A stretch of DNA of 64,000 nucleotides from Armigeres subalbatus (Eukaryota > Arthropoda > Insecta > Diptera > Culicidae). Positions 33,750-44,810 of this stretch are shown one piece after another (position 1 is the first letter of the stretch; each line of letters starts with the position of its first letter). The stretch covers positions 233,742,371 to 233,806,370 of the forward strand of contig NC_085140.1 in NCBI RefSeq assembly GCF_024139115.2, given 5' to 3'. The translations under genes and the position numbers were made by a program. Below the pieces are notes generated by a model. The model was not told where the DNA came from and made no database searches. It worked only from the letters and a program-made list of their open reading frames with translations.

Positions 33750-36700
33750 CCGACGGGAATCCTTTCGGGATTCCGACGGAAATCCTTTCGGGATTCCAAC
33801 GGAAATCCTTTCAAGATTCCGACGGAAATCCTTTCGGGCTTCCGACGGAAATCCTTTCGGGCTTCCGACGGGAATCCTTTCGGGATTCCGACGGGAAACC
33901 TTTCGAGACTCCAACGGAAATCTTTTCGGGATTCCAACGGGAATCCTTTCGGGATTCCGACGGGAATCCTTTCGGGTTTCCGACTGGAATCCTTTCGGGA
34001 TTCCGACGGGAATCCTTTTGGGATTCCGACGGGAATCCTTTTGGGATTCCGACGGGAATCCTTTCGGGATTCCGACGGGAATCCTTTCGGGATTCCGACG
34101 GGAATCCTTTCGATTCCGACGGGAATCCTTTCGATTCCGACGGAATCCTTTCGATTCCGACGGAATCCTTTCGATTCCGACGGGAATCCTTTCGATTCCG
34201 ACGGAATCCTTTCGATTCCGACGGGAATCCTTTCGATTCCGACGGGAATCCTTTCGATTCCGACGGGAATCCTTTCGATTCCGACGGAATCCTTTCGATT
34301 CCGACGGAATCCTTTCGATTCCGACGGGAATCCTTTCGATTCCGACGGGAATCCTTTCGATTCCGACGGGAATCCTTTCGATTCCGACGGAATCCTTTCG
34401 ATTCCGACGGGAATCCTTTCGATTCCGACGGAATCCTTTCGGGATTCCGACGGAATCCTTTCGATTCCGACGGAATCCTTTCGGGATTCCGACGGAATCC
34501 TTTCGATTCCGACGGGAATCCTTTCAGGATTCCGACAGGAATCCTTTCAGGATTCCGAAGGGAATCCTTTCGGGATTCCGACGGGAATCCTTTCGGGATT
34601 CCGACGGGAATCCTTTCGGGATTCCGACGGGAATCCTTTCGGGATTCCGACGGGAATCCTTTCGGGATTCCGACGGGAATCCTTTCGGGATTCCGACGGG
34701 AATCCTTTCGGGATTCCGACGGGAATCCTTTCGGGATTCCGACGGGAATCCTTTCGTGATTCCGACGGGAATTCTTTTGGGATTCCGATGGGAATCCTTT
34801 CGAAATCCCGAAAAGATTCCCTTCGGAATTCCAAAATGATTCCCGCCAGGATCCCGAATGAATTCCCGTCAGAATCCCTATTGAAATCCCTTCGGAATTT
34901 TGAAAGGATTCCAGTCGAAATCCCGGAAGGATTCTCGTCCGAATCCCGGAAAGATTTCTGCCGGAATCCCGAAAGGATCCCCGTCGGAATCCCGAAAGGC
35001 TTCCCGTCAGAGTCCCGTCGGAGTCCCTAAAGGATTCCCGTCGGAATCCTGAAAAGATACTCTTTTTGGGATTCCGACGGGAAAAGGATTCGCGAAAGGA
35101 TTTTCATTGGAATCCAGAAAGGATTCCCGGAAGGATTCTCATTGGAATCCAGAAAGGATTCTCATCGGAATCTCGAAATGATTCCCGGATAGATTTCGAA
35201 AGGATTCCCGTCGGAAATCTGAAAGGATTTACGTCAGAATCCTGAAAGGATTCCCGTTGGAATCCCGTCGAAATGCCAAAAAGATTCTCGTCGAAGTCTC
35301 TAAAGGCTTCTTGTCGGAATCCCGAAAGGATTCCTGCTGGAATCTCGAAAGGATTCCCGTTGGAATCTCGAAAGGATTTCCGTTGGAATCCAGAATTATT
35401 TCCCGTTGGAATACCGAAAGGATTCCCGTCGTAAATCTGAAAGGATTTACGTCAGAATCCTGAAAGGATTCCCGTTGGAATCCCGTCGAAATGCCAGAAA
35501 GATTATCGTCGAAGTCTCTAAAGGCTTCTTGTCGGAATCCCGAAAGGATTCCCGTTGGAATCTCGAAAGGATTTCCGTTGGAATCCCGAATTATTTCCCT
35601 TTGGAATCCCAAAAGGATTCCCGTCGCAATCTCGAAAGGATTCTTTTCGGAATCCCGAAAGGATTCCCGTCGCAATCTCGAAAGGATTCTTTTCGGAATC
35701 CCGAAAGGATTTCTGTCGGAATCCCGAAAGGATTTCCGTCGGAAACCCGAAAGGATTCCCGTCAGAATCCCGAAAGGCATCCCGAAAGGATTCTTGTCGA
35801 AATCGCGAAAGGATTTCCGTTGGAATCCTGAAATGATTCCCGTCGGAATCCCGAAAGGATTCCCGTCGTAATCCCGAAAGTATCCACTTCGAAATTCCAA
35901 AGGATGATCCTCGTTGCATCCCGATAGGACTCCCGTTGAAATTCCGGAAGGATTCCCGTCGGAATCCCGAAATAATTCCCGTTGGAATCCCGAAAGTATT
36001 CCCGTCGGAATCCCGAAAGAATTCCCGTCGGAATCCCGAAAGGATTCCCGTCGGAATCCAGAAAGGATCCCCGTCGGAATCCCAAAAGGATTCCCGTCGG
36101 AATCTTGAGAGGATTTCCTTCGGAATCCCGAGAGGATTCCCGTCGGAATCCCGAAAGGATTCCCGTCGTAATCCCGAAAGTATTCCCTTCGAAATTCCAA
36201 AGGATCCTCGTTGGAATCCCGATAGGACTCCCGTCGAAATTCCGGAAGGATTCCCGTCGGAATCCCGAAAGGATTCCCGTCGGAATCCCGAAAGGATTCC
36301 CGTCGGAATCCCGAAAGGATTCCCGTCGGAATCCCGAAAGGATTCCCGTCGGAATCCCGAAAGGATTCCCGTCGGAATCCCGAAAGGATTCCCGTCGGAA
36401 TCCCGAAAGGATTCCCGTCGGAATCCCGAAAGGATTCCCGTCGGAATCTCGAGAGGATTTCCTTCAGAATCCCGAGAGGATTCCCGTCTTAATCCCGAAA
36501 GTATTCCCTTCGAAATTCCGAAAGGATTCCCGTCGGAATCCCGAAAGGATTCCCGTCGGAATCCCGAAAGGATTCCCGTCGGAATCCCGAAAGGATTCCC
36601 GTCGGAATCCCGAAAGGATTCCTGTCGGAATCCCGAAAGGATTCCCGTCGGAATCCCGAAAGGATTCCTGTCGGAATCCCGAAAGGATTCCCGTCGGAAT

Positions 36701-38214
36701 CCCGAAAGGATTCCCGTCGGAATCCCGAAAGGATTCCCGTCGGAATCCCGAAAGGATTCCCGTCGGAATCCCGAAAGGATTCCCGTCGGAATCCCGAAAG
36801 GATTCCCGTCGGAATCCCGAAAGGATTCCGTCGGAATCCCGAAAGGATTCCGTCGGAATCCCGAAAGGATTCCCGTCGGAATCTGAAAGGATTCCGTCGG
36901 AATCCCGAAAGGATTCCGTCGGAATCCCGAAAGGATTCCGTCGGAATCCCGAAAGGATTCCCGTCGGAATCGAAAGGATTCCGTCGGAATCCCGAAAGGA
37001 TTCCGTCGGAATCCCGAAAGGATTTCCGTCGGAATCCCGAAAGGATTACCGTCGGAATCCCGAAAGGATTCCCGTCGGAACCACGAAATGATTCCGGTCG
37101 GAATCCCGAAAGGAATCCGAAAGGATTCCCGTCGGAATTCCGAAAGGATTCCCGTTGGAATCGCGAAAGTATTCCCGTCGTAATCGCGAAAGTATTCCCG
37201 TCGGAATCCCGAAAGGATTCCCGTCGGAATCCCGAAAGGATTCCCGTCGGAATCCCGAAAGGATTCCCGTCGGAATCCCGAAAGGATTCCCGTCGGAATC
37301 CCGAAAGGATTCCCGTCGGAATCCCGAAAGGAATCCCGTCGGAATCCCGAAAGGATTCCCGTCGGAATCCCGAAAGGATTCCCGTCGGAATCCCGAAAGG
37401 ATTCCCGTCGGAATCCCGAAAGGATTCCCGTCGGAATCCCGAAAGGATTTCCGTCGGAATCCCGAAAGGATTCCCGTCGGAATCCCGAAAGGATTCCCGT
37501 CGGAATCCCGAAAGGATTCCCGTCGGAATCCCGAAAGGATTCCCGTCGGAATCCCGAAAGGATTCCCGTCGGAATCCCGAAAGGATTCCGGTCGGAATCC
37601 CGAAAGGATTCCCCTCGGAATCCCGAAAGGATTCCCGTCGGAATCCCGAAAGGATTCCCGTCGGAATCCCGAAAGGATTCCCGTCGGAATCCCGAAAGGA
37701 TTCCCGTCGGAATCCCGAAAGGATTCCCGTCGGAATCCCCAAAGGATTCCCGTCGGAATTCCGAAAGGATTTACGTCAGAATCCTGAAAGGATTCTCGTT
37801 GGAATCCCGTCGAAATGCCAAAAAGATTCTCTAAAGGCTTCTTGTCGGAATCCCGAAAGGATTCCTGCTGGAATCTCGAAAGGATTCCCGTTGGAATCTC
37901 GAAAGGATTCCCGAATTATTTCCCGTTGGAATCCCGTCGCAATCCCGAAAGGATTCTTTTCGGAATCCCGAAAGGATTCCCGTCGCAATCTCGAAAGGAT
38001 TCTTTTCGGAATCCCGAAAGGATTCCCGTCGGAATCCCGAAAGGATTCCCGTCAGAATCCCGAACGGCATCCCGTTGGAATCCCGAAAGGATTCCCGTCG
38101 AAATCCCGAAAGGATTTCCTTTGGAATCCTGAAATGATTCCCGTCGGAATCCCGGAAGGATTCCCGTCGGAATCTCGAGAGGATTCCCTTCGGAATCCCG
38201 AGAGGATTCCCGTT

Positions 38215-38358
38215 GCCGGTGACAAAGGCGGTGTCATCATCATCAATAGACGTAGCCCGCTGTCATCATTGAAACGCAGTATGAAAAAATATATAGGCCA
38301 GGACACCCTGGCTACAATCTGGCGCTGGGCTAAACAATAAGATGTCAGTAGCTTGGGA
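38215..38358. other. Foreign segment within the minisatellite
   Basis: About 140 bases of non-repeat sequence (GCCGGTGACAAAGGCGGTG to AAGATGTCAGTAGCTTGG) interrupt the array. One frame extends the array ORF through it to TAA at 38338-38340. Origin unknown. Confidence 0.6.
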
Positions 38359-38954
38359 TTCCCGTCGGAATCCTAAAATGATTCAAATCGCAATTTCGAA
38401 AGAATGTTCATAAGAATCCCGAAAGGATCATTCTCATCAAAACTCCCAAAGGATTCTCATCGGAATCCCTGAAAGTATTCCTATCGGGATACCGAAAGGA
38501 TTCTCATCGAGATTTCAAAAAGATATCCATCGATAATCCGAAAGGATTCCCTCCGGAATTACACAACTATTATCATCAAAATTCTGAACGGATTCCCGCT
38601 GGAACAGATTTCCATCGGATGGTAGTTCTTCGCGGTAACACTTGCAGTGGCAAAAATAGCTCCCAATCAACAATACATACCGTGTTGCATCCATCTGGTG
38701 GTAGTCTGAAACTACGCCTGAAAGCTTGTGTCTGCTGCAGCGATGTGTGAACAATTTTCAAAACCATGTCCGGTCCGGATCATCCTAGACATTGGTGAAG
38801 TGTGGTGGTGAGCGTCGCCTCGATTGTTAAAAGCGATGTTGGCAAATACACCCTTTAGTCCATTAAACGATTGAAAATCCGGAACACAGGATGAGGTCGC
38901 CCGTCATATTGATCAGAGCTTGTTTTAGCAGAGATTTTGCTCATTGGAACCTGT

Positions 38955-39166
38955 CATCGCTTGATCACCCGAATCACATAATACGTCGTTGATTCCAGCT
39001 CTTCCCGGTAAGCACCAGCACCGTTCCTATAGTGAACTATCGAGTTGTTTCCTCCATCACTCACTGGCCGTCGTTGACCTCCGTAGTCTCCGTAGATTGG
39101 GTGTCCTCGGTAAAGTGTCATAGAAAGAGCGGTTCTAAAAAAAGTAGATCGGTTAATTTTCACCAC
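38955..39166 (-). CDS. Unidentified coding-like exon, right of array
   Basis: Minus-strand frame preceded by the acceptor-like TCTACTTTTTTTAG at about 39134-39147. It reads MTLYRGHPIYGDYGGQRRP through SIVHYRNGAGAYREELESTT and ends with TGA. Composition is protein-like and stop-free for about 58 codons. A second short frame with MGFRKPYGKDRRKSAG lies upstream (39419-39372) and could be the preceding exon. No family recognised. Confidence 0.35.
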
Positions 39167-40135
39167 AGCGTTATCTTTGTGATTTTTTGAGCGACGAAGA
39201 ATGTCTTATGCCCCCTATTTATGTTTGTATTTCAAGGTTCTGTAAATAATTCCGTGGATCTAATTTAATAAACTTACCTGAGATTATAAGAAATATTCTG
39301 GTCGAATGACTGCAACCGATAACCGATAACGGAATTTCATGACAGCAAGCGTGAATGTTTTTTCGTGACAAAAAAAAACCAGCTGATTTTCGACGATCTT
39401 TCCCATATGGCTTCCGGAATCCCATGGCAGTACGTTGTTCCGGGATTATGCTGAGGAGTAAACACATAAATGTTATTTAAGAAAGTGGGCAAAAAAAGTA
39501 CAAAACTCACAAAAAATTAACAAATTCAAAGCGATTGCAAACCGCGACAAAGTAAAAACAAATATGGCGCGCGTTCGTCTTCGGCGGAGGTCTCCGGCGA
39601 GTTGTTTGGCAGTGTTGCGAGTTTTAATATCACATTGATTCTGAATACAAAATTACATTTTTGTTGTGTAATCTTACACAAACATATGAAATCATTTGGT
39701 TGCATGCATTTCTATGTAATATTCAGTAATTTAATAATGGAATATTACATAGTTTTAACGTCATGATGAATGGTCATTCTGATTCTGTGTAATTTGAGAG
39801 CGATGTAATATTACGTTGGTTTAGATATTATATTACATTGAAAATTCCCAATTACATCGAAATTTTGTTACATTAGCGGCATTACATCGAGCTACTTTAC
39901 ATTATTTTTTGCTGTGTAGAGGAACAGATGGAGCAGGAGGAGGAGGGCTATTCTCCACTCAAACAGACAAATGGATTATCCGCAGGATGGAAAAGCAGAA
40001 TTTGCTTCGATCTCGCAAAATGCATTATCAACGTGTTCATATCTGTCAAAAATTTTAAATTCTTTTCCAAACAAAGCACAAATTCAAAATTATTGATGAT
40101 TTCATAGCCAAAGTCCATTTCTAGAGTGCTTTGAG

Positions 40136-40370
40136 AATAGGTCGTATGTGCAAAAGAGAGCCTCTCTTCGGTTACATTCTCTTTCGATTATTACAAAGCT
40201 ATACACAAATTTATGTTGGATTTTTTGGCAGATATCTAAAGACAATAACTTTGTCTAGCGTGCTAAAGTGAAAATGTAGCAGAAAATGCTAAACTTGCCG
40301 ATCTATTAGCGAAAGAGAGCGTGAACAAAGAGAATCTCTCTTTTGCACATACGACCTATTCTCAAAGCAA
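40136..40370. mobile_element. MITE with TGCTTTGAGAATAGGTCG ends
   Basis: About 34-base inverted ends: TGCTTTGAGAATAGGTCGTA and onward at left, mirrored to CTATTCTCAAAGCA at right. Flanks both contain TCTAG. Non-coding, inside the right part of the 11-kb element. Confidence 0.75.
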
Positions 40371-40397
40371 TCTAGATTTGCTCATCGAGACTTTCAA

Positions 40398-40556
40398 GGG
40401 GCCTTTCACAGATGACGTAACGCTGAGGGAGTCAAGCCGAGCATTACGATCCACACAAAAAAATTAAAACTTCTATACAAAAGTGTAACGAGGGGGAGGG
40501 TGGGGGTCCAAAATCATTAAATTTAGCGTTACGTAATTTTAGAAAGAACTCCAAAG
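40398..40556. mobile_element. TTACGTAACGC MITE, copy 4
   Basis: GGCCTTTCACAGATGACGTAA at the left and GCGTTACGTAATTTTAG at the right, with a GGGGGAGGGTGGGGG purine tract. Confidence 0.65.
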
Positions 40557-41368
40557 AAGAACTTTCACTGGATTATGTACCCCATGGGAAAGAAATTCAA
40601 ATATGTATCAATTTCTTGCCAAAAATTCATTGTTCTACTTTGTGCAATCAATATGGTCGAAACATAAAAATATGATAAAATTCAAAATATATCTGAGCTC
40701 TGGCAAAAATTTTCAGCGAAAGTATTAGGAACGGCAAGCGAACACTTTATTATGCCGGCCAGTATTGGTTCCAATATCCTGGGATAATATGAACGTTTTA
40801 CCAACATTGTTAGTTGTTTACGAGCAACGGATCTACAGCTAAGGATTGGTTCCCCAAGGACCTCCTCCACAGTTCCAAAAGGAACTATTTATGTTCAACT
40901 CAGTTGTGTCCTTTTTCCTTGGTGCAGATACCGATGATCGAATCGGTAATAGTGGAATCAAGATTACATGCCTTCGCGGGTTATTTGCACTCCGGATTCT
41001 CTTCATCAAAACAACAATTCCACATCTGTCAAATTAGCAGATTGGATTGACAGGTATTGACGTATTTTTGGAGGATCGCTGTATTAATCAAGTATTAAAA
41101 TTGTATTTTAGATGGTCTTGACGAATTGTTGGCGTATTGATGAATTATTGCGAATTGAAGTATTGAGAAGTATTTTTGTATTTCTCAGGTATTTTTAAAT
41201 GTATTTTTAGATGCATGTATTTACAATTCAACTGATTTATACAGTTGATTGCCCCTCGGCCAGGAACCAGTTTTTCTGATGCAAATAGAGTAACCAGAAG
41301 TTCAAATTAAAAATAAACCCCGTTAATTTGAATGAGGTACCGTTCAAATTATCGGGGGTCCACGGTAT

Positions 41369-41553
41369 AGCATTTCCCACATAACGGCTATGTGAATTCG
41401 CATAGCATATATGTGGAAACACACATAACCGTTATTAACTAATAACCTTTATGTGGATTCTCCTATAGCAGGTGGTTATTAACGCACACATAAAATTTAT
41501 TTGTAAATTTCTTTAGATTTTTGCCAATAAAAATGTGTGGATTTTTATTAGTG
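41369..41553. mobile_element. ACACTAATAAAAATCC MITE, copy 1 (split)
   Basis: Right part of a MITE whose other end is at 30329-30382, separated by the 11-kb insertion. It ends GGATTTTTATTAGTGTAG. Further copies are at 42335-42581 (inverse) and 45743-46275. Confidence 0.75.
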
Positions 41554-41872
41554 TAGGTTTAAGTTAAATACTTCATGTTAATTCTAGAGAGCATCTGTTT
41601 TTTAAACAATTCATGTTGAATAAGTGGAGAATAAATAATTATCATCATTATTTTTCATCATATAAAATGCTTTCAACAAAACCATTACAATCCGAGTTAT
41701 TCTTCAGCGCTCAGAAGATTTCCATCTAACATGCATTCGACCCTGCTGCAACAGAAAGAGCATGACTGTCAACTACGAAACGAAATGAAAACAGAGAGAA
41801 TTTTCTCTCTGGCAAAGAGAGCGTGACGCTTGTCAGTTTTGTTTTGTTGAATTTCTCCCTGCATCCCAGTTA

Positions 41873-42049
41873 GAACAAAAGCTCTCTCGTAATAATTGTT
41901 CGTAATAAATTCTTTATGTCTCTTTTTAGCGGGTATCTTTTGACAGCGCAAAATGTATGGAATATTATACGTAAATAATGACATCATAAAGCGTATTTAC
42001 CCTGAAACGCCAATTATTATGTCATTAATGGCGTAATCTGAATAGGCTA
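41873..42049. mobile_element. TAGCCTATTCAGATTA MITE at the foldback centre, copy 2
   Basis: Inverse copy of 29242-29409. It sits between CCCAGTTA and TAACTGGG, exactly the centre of the 1.4-kb inverted repeat, with TA repeated at its border. Confidence 0.8.
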
Positions 42050-42334
42050 TAACTGGGATGCAGGGAGAAATCAACAAAACAAAACTGACAAGCGTCACGC
42101 TCTCTTTGCCAGAGAGAAAATTCTCTCCGTTTTTATTTCGTTTCGTAGTTGACAGTCATGCTCTTTCTGTCGCAGCAGGGTCGAATGCATGTTAGATGGA
42201 AATCTTCTGAGCGTTGAAGAATAACTCAGATTGTGATGGTTTTGTGGAAAGCATTTTATATGATGAAAAATAATGATGATAATTTTTTATTCTCCACTTA
42301 TTCAACATGAATTGTTTAAAAAACAGATGCTCTC

Positions 42335-42581
42335 TACACTAATAAAAATCCACACATTTTTATTGGCAAAAATCTAAAGAAATTTCCAAATAAATTTTAT
42401 GTGTGCGTTAATAACCACCCGCTATTGGAAAATCCACATAAAGGTTATTAGTTAATAAGGGTTATGTGTGTTTTTACATATATGCCATGCAAATTCATAT
42501 AGCCGTTATGTGGGAAATGCTATAGTCAAAATTTATGTGTGCGACACATAATGGATATGATTGGATTTTTGTCAGTGTAGA
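42335..42581. mobile_element. ACACTAATAAAAATCC MITE, copy 2
   Basis: Starts ACACTAATAAAAATCCACAC and ends TGGATTTTTGTCAGTGTAG. Lies in the right foldback arm and mirrors copy 1. Confidence 0.8.
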
Positions 42582-43459
42582 ACAAATCGAATAAAATTTC
42601 AAAGTTCAAGGGTCAATGCGGAAGACAATTTAAAACGTAGGAATGGTTGTAAAACGAATATATTTGATGAATAAACATGATTTCATAAATTGTTTCAATT
42701 CTGCTCCTTAAATGGCTTAATATACTTTGAATTTCAACATTTTTCACGTGGGACAACTGTACGATTTGAATGGGATGTATATATAAAGTAGAAGAACCTT
42801 AAATAAAACATGGATTGGTAATGCATTAATTCATTCAAAATCCAGTTTAAATTATATCACATTCACACGATTCGATTTTGTTAGAAGCTGTATCATTGAT
42901 TGTCGAGTAGAACGCAATGGTTCAGTTTCCATTTTTGAAAAAAAAATTAAATTGCTGAGTTGCCCTTCATACATGGAGATACTGGTGGAAATACATTTTA
43001 GTTCGATAATATTTCTTGAAAATTGGTCCAATCGTCCTTTTTTTTTTATTTGTGAGAATTCCAAAAAGTATCTAAATTTTTTCATCAAATCTCCGTTCGA
43101 TCATAGTACAGAATCAAAATACTTTTTAGACTTAAAAATAAATTGAGGAATAGTCTGATTCCCCGAAGAACGGCGCACCCAACTAATGAATGTAGCTTCG
43201 CTCATTATCCTTAATGAGAGCTTCAAACATTCTTCGAAAATCCCTTTTTATATTTTTTTTTATATTTTTTTTCGTAGAAACTTTGTTCAGAAAAAAATGT
43301 TCGATGGTCGCCACACAAATGCTTGATTTCGCAAATTAAATTTTAAAACTCTCCTTGAATTCAACCCTGTATTAGCGTGCAAATGAGAAAACATGGAAAC
43401 GTCAAGATATGTTATCTTGCTGCAGTCTGAACACCTCGTAATAATTGGATACCCTCCCG

Positions 43460-43965
43460 CATAATCTTGAACCATAATTGGACCATTTCACAGATAGGTC
43501 ATAACAGTAAATTATATTAAACTCACTATTCTGTTTGTTGTTCATATGTATGATAAACTAACATCACCATATACCGTTTTCACAATATGTCATGCTATTA
43601 TTGGCAATTGTACCATATGAGTAATAGGCGGTTAAGTATAATTAACATACAAAAAAGGAAATTTTTCAATACATTTTTTTCGCTACACAGTATGTGTTAC
43701 TGTTCAGGTATAATATGTTTTTTCGGACAAAAACAGTATGGTATGCAGTTTAAAAACAGTAGAACGATATGAAGCAAAAACCACGCACCATATCCCGTAT
43801 CTTCACTAGTTGAACGAGCATAATTGGTTATTTTTCTAGCTTCATAAATAACAAACACAACAGTTATATTTCATTTTTGTTTATTGATAAGAGCCACTTT
43901 GAAATATTGCCGAATGTTTGCATTAGATAATACACATATTTCGCACAAACAAAAATCGAAAAGCT
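43460..43965. other. Unique part of the composite element, no ORF
   Basis: AT-rich sequence between the foldback and the spliced frame at 43966. Nothing recognised. Confidence 0.4.
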
Positions 43966-44207
43966 TCACTTTATTTTCTTGGTACAGAAGCTCATAATGG
44001 GTGTTGACTCGGGTGTTGAATATCGGGAGAAGCCGCATCGGTAACTGTAAAAAATGGAAAAGAAAAACTACTTAAATAAAAGCTACCTACCTTTATAAAG
44101 CTTAAATGCTTTAAGTCATTGAATAATGCTCGTAGTACATACCAATAATCAGCCATTAAACTATTCGCTTGGTTTGAAAATCTGAGCTGCCGATATGTGC
44201 GGATAAA
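43966..44207 (-). CDS. Two-exon 3' end of an unidentified gene inside the composite element
   Basis: Minus strand: exon 44207-44143 follows an acceptor (ATCTATTTTCAG) and ends before GTATGT. The next exon runs 44044-43966 after TTTTTTACAG and ends AAG TGA, overlapped by AATAAA. Phases agree: 65 plus 79 nt give 48 codons without a stop, reading FIRTYRQLRFSNQANSLMAD then YCYRCGFSRYSTPE. I do not recognise the protein. It may be the C-terminus of the element's own transposase or captured host exons. Upstream exons were not established. Confidence 0.4.
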
Positions 44208-44810
44208 CTGAAAATAGATATTAAATACATATATGTATTTTGATTATTTCAATTCAATTCAATTTGATATGAATAAATTTTATGACTAACCTTTGTTTTT
44301 TATGCAGAACTATTATATTTTTAACACAAATCACAATCAAAACTAACTAATCCAACCATCAATATATCAGGCCTCAGAAATCAAACGCACGGAAAACTTT
44401 TTTATTTTCGTTTTATAAAAAATAAACACACACTCATCACAGAACTCCAACGATTATTGCATTTTTATCATTGGAAGATATTAATTTTCATGGCAGTGTG
44501 AAGTAGCAAGCTAGACTTGAACAATACATGATTATTTCAAAGCTATATTCCATATTGTTACAATATTAATTGTAAATCATTTACAGTTATCTATCGTTTC
44601 CTTTGTCATGATGGACCATAAGAAATTGTAAAGATGCAATATGCTTTGAAATTATTGCATATGATATTGAAGATTAACAATTATGTATAATACTGTTTTC
44701 GGGTAAACATATAATAACATTGTAAACCAATGGTAATGTAAATCGTAACAATATCGTTTATTTCATGTGAATAGTGACAACAACACAGCAAATCGTTTTC
44801 AATTATGCGG
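44208..44810. other. Upstream of the two-exon frame, no feature secured
   Basis: A possible further exon ends near 44294 before GTTAGT on the minus strand, but its phase does not clearly fit. Otherwise AT-rich. Confidence 0.3.

Larger units (their letters stand above)
31725..38600. repeat. 6.9-kb minisatellite of a self-complementary 23-bp unit
   Basis: The core unit is GGGATTCCGACGGGAATCC plus TTTC. GGATTCC and GGAATCC are inverse copies, so each unit can fold on itself. From about 33480 to 34800 the array reads in one orientation; from about 34810 to 38200 it reads inverted. 34100-34520 uses a shortened unit lacking GGG. Edges (31725-32600 and 38350-38600) are diverged. Longer sub-blocks recur (35226, 35443 and 37767). 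Because 23 is not a multiple of 3 and the unit has almost no stops on either strand, ORFs of up to about 430 codons appear in many frames, each with a 23-residue period. These are not genes. Confidence 0.9.
30842..39916. mobile_element. 9-kb TA-flanked element carrying the minisatellite
   Basis: Ends CACAGCAAAAAAAGTTG and ATTATTTTTTGCTGTG are inverse. TA lies at 30840-30841 and 39917-39918. Many GATGTAAT / ATTACATC words lie just inside both ends (30860-31060 and 39640-39910). The interior has coding-like minus-strand segments on each side (31327-31518 and 38955-39166) and the 6.9-kb array between them. A transposase could not be named. Confidence 0.7.
30383..41366. mobile_element. 11-kb TA-flanked element (pogo/Tc1-like ends)
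   Basis: Ends CCGTGGACCCCCGGTAAT and ATTATCGGGGGTCCACGG are inverse copies and TA is duplicated at 30381-30382 and 41367-41368. The uninterrupted right arm of the foldback shows the empty site (GACTATAGC, on the inverse strand near 42520). TA duplication fits Tc1/mariner/pogo. The element's own sequence is the left 460 and right 1450 bases; the rest is the nested element at 30842-39916. AAGTATTTTTGTATT-like words recur at both ends. No transposase is identified. Confidence 0.8.
29453..43459. mobile_element. Foldback element with 1.4-kb inverted arms
   Basis: Left arm is 29453-30382 plus 41369-41872, interrupted by an 11-kb insertion. Right arm is 42050-43459. The arms begin GAGGGTATCCAATTATTACG and stay nearly identical by eye over about 1.4 kb. 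They meet at CCCAGTTA / TAACTGGG with a 177-bp MITE between. Each arm includes one copy of the ACACTAATAAAAATCC MITE. No coding potential was recognised in the arms. Confidence 0.85.

Noticed and set aside
33680..35030. Very long ORFs (359, 368 and 431 codons) in overlapping frames
   Set aside because: All are readings of the 23-bp minisatellite, which lacks stop codons in any frame. The residues repeat with a 23-aa period and mirror frames on the other strand are equally open.
35229..37787. Long plus and minus ORFs of Arg/Ser/Pro/Gly-rich repeats
   Set aside because: Same cause as above, in the inverted half of the array.
33480..38200. CRISPR-like regular repeats
   Set aside because: Units are adjacent with no unique spacers, the genome is eukaryotic, and no cas genes are present.
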